From contig NC_083597.1 in NCBI RefSeq assembly GCF_020882245.1, forward strand, positions 39,162,652 through 39,226,651: a DNA stretch of 64,000 nt. Direction: 5' to 3'. The position numbers and the translations under genes were made by a program. Shown here piece by piece: positions 62,424 through 64,000 of the stretch. Numbering within the stretch: the first letter of the stretch is position 1; each line of letters begins with the position of its first letter. Below the pieces are notes generated by a model. The model did not search any database. It had not been told where the DNA came from and saw only the letters and a program-made list of their open reading frames with translations. This DNA is from Rhopalosiphum padi (taxonomy: Eukaryota; Arthropoda; Insecta; Hemiptera; Aphididae).

Positions 62424-64000
62424 TGTACAACCGGTGTTGCTTAATGACAAACAAGTGGATACATTTTTAAAAATTTTAATTATATTTATCTTACAGTAAT
62501 AGAAACACAATATACACATGTAGGCAAATAATAATACGTAGATAGGTACTAAATATATTTAAAGATCGTTGGTTCAATCGTACTGTACAAAATGGGAATA
62601 ATATATATTATAATGAACATCGAACAATACACTTATGTACGTCTTACATAAATAATAACATTGTTATAAATATAGGTACGGACGAAGGATGTGCATTAGC
62701 ATTCAAAGGCAACGAGGCCGTCACGAGGGGGTGGATAAGAATAATGTAGGTACGAACTACGAACATAGCAGCACTGTACGATATATTAATACATTATAGT
62801 TATAAGTAATAATAACCTTTAATAATGTTGGGCTTGGCTGGTACCTCTACACCGAATTATTCAGTTTAATTATTTGAGATTATTGTATACTATCGCAAAG
62901 AGGTATGTACCTATGTAAAATGATGGAGTGTTTGTAAAGTATATTACTGAGGTTGGGAAAATATGACGAAAGGCGTTTGCAAATTTACAATAGGTGTCTA
63001 CCGTAGTATACTCTAATGCAAATACATAGGTATACATTCATAGCCGTACCCAGAATGGCTTCAGGGCTGAACTCCCCCCCCCAACAAAAATGAGGAAAGT
63101 AAGAAAATTAGTAAAATCCTGAGCGTGCCTGTATACAATATAATAGATATTTAGATATTCGGAGTTCGGATTGTATGATAAGTCGACGATAGATGTCCTA
63201 CGAGTTGATTCCGGGATTAACACACAGACTGTTATCATAATATAAATAGGTATATTATACGGAAGACCGAAGAAACGTGTAATACGATCAAAAATACGAA
63301 AAACTAGTGACTACTGTTACAGAAATTGGTCTACACTTTATTGTATATAGTACCTACATTTCGTTCAAAACTAATGACCGACGAAGTCCGCGTCGACGCA
63401 GTGACGTACCTATGTAATGAGTATATATACGGAGAACGTTTACCGAAAATCGGAATTATCGTAAACACTAAACAGTATATAATTTTAAACTCGAAATTTG
63501 AATTGAAGGTATTCATAAAATTAATATTATGTACCTACAACGAATCCGTTTTATATAGATATCGGTTTATGATTATGACATCAATGTAAATTGTAAGTAC
63601 ACAATTCAATAGGATAGGTATGTCAGAAAATATTTTTTTCTGAACAAGTTATATTGTGATGGATAGGCATCGATGTTCCTCAATTACGTATTTACATTGC
63701 GCGGTAGATAATTCTAGTATGGAACTTATCCTTACGTTTGTTTTAATCACAAGAAAATAAGGATTAATTAAAATTCAAAAAACAGAGTAACCTAACCTTG
63801 GTATTTATTATAACTTTAAAAAAACCAGCGCCGAGGTGAGAAATACATTATTTCCACCATTTCACCCCGGATAAAAATACACTGCGTCGAAGGAAACCGA
63901 TCGTGTACATAAACAAACATTTTTCCTAGTATTTAGGAAAATTGGAGGAAGAAAATCGATAAGAGTGTTTTAAATAACCAGAATGAATAACTAATAAAAA
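62424..64000. other. Intergenic DNA, no gene supported
   Basis: Mixed A/T-rich sequence with GC-richer spots. Around 63044-63085 the phrase gccgtacccagaatggcttc followed by a run of C resembles transposon scraps. No coding exon was recognised. Confidence 0.5.

Noticed and set aside
1..64000. CRISPR arrays, operons, bacterial genes, endogenous viral genes
   Set aside because: None seen. All coding sequences are intron-bearing or insect-type. The only reverse-transcriptase trace is a non-LTR retrotransposon relic.

Overview
This window is AT-rich eukaryotic nuclear DNA with compact GT-AG introns, typical insect proteins and many short non-autonomous transposons. The best guess at the organism is an aphid (Hemiptera: Aphididae). 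The main reasons are an odorant-binding protein with the long Ser/Thr-rich N-terminal extension I remember from aphid OBP2, the AT-rich introns, and repeat phrases that look like aphid hAT and Helitron families. The species cannot be fixed from the sequence alone.

Layout. (1) 1-5.3 kb: AT-rich intergenic DNA with one isolated exon-like stretch near 4.4 kb. (2) 5.3-13.0 kb: a convergent pair. A + strand U1A/U2B'' spliceosomal protein (snf, 5 coding exons) faces a - strand secreted serpin (6 coding exons) whose N-terminus carries seven 15-residue repeats rich in N-glycosylation sequons. Their stop codons are only 137 bp apart. (3) 13.0-27.6 kb: a gene-poor block with no supportable gene. It holds several mobile elements with recognisable ends (hAT-type, piggyBac-like, a TA-flanked MITE, a Helitron-like 3' end) and a GC-rich island with a long hairpin. 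(4) 27.6-44.0 kb: OBP2-like odorant-binding protein (+), Aurora kinase (-), a DH-PH Rho exchange factor (+), a BtpA-family protein (-) and single-exon Ssdp (-). These alternate between convergent and divergent pairs. (5) 44.0-62.1 kb: a divergent promoter shared with Ssdp, then one very large + strand gene (12 coding exons, 2565 codons predicted) for a largely disordered nuclear-type protein I do not recognise. It contains an RS-rich segment, a Lys/Ser-rich 3.8 kb exon and a young 36-bp in-frame tandem repeat. (6) 62.1-64.0 kb: intergenic DNA with one small Cys-rich reading frame of doubtful status.

The genes do not form a pathway. Housekeeping genes (splicing, mitosis, Rho signalling, LIM-cofactor transcription) are interspersed with two secreted-protein genes (serpin, OBP). 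All exon joins below were checked by hand for GT-AG boundaries and continuous reading phase. The most unusual items are the sequon-repeat serpin, the mucin-like exon of the OBP with a stop codon just past its donor site, the Arg-to-Asn change at a key RNA-contact position of snf, and the giant unidentified protein with its expanding repeat.
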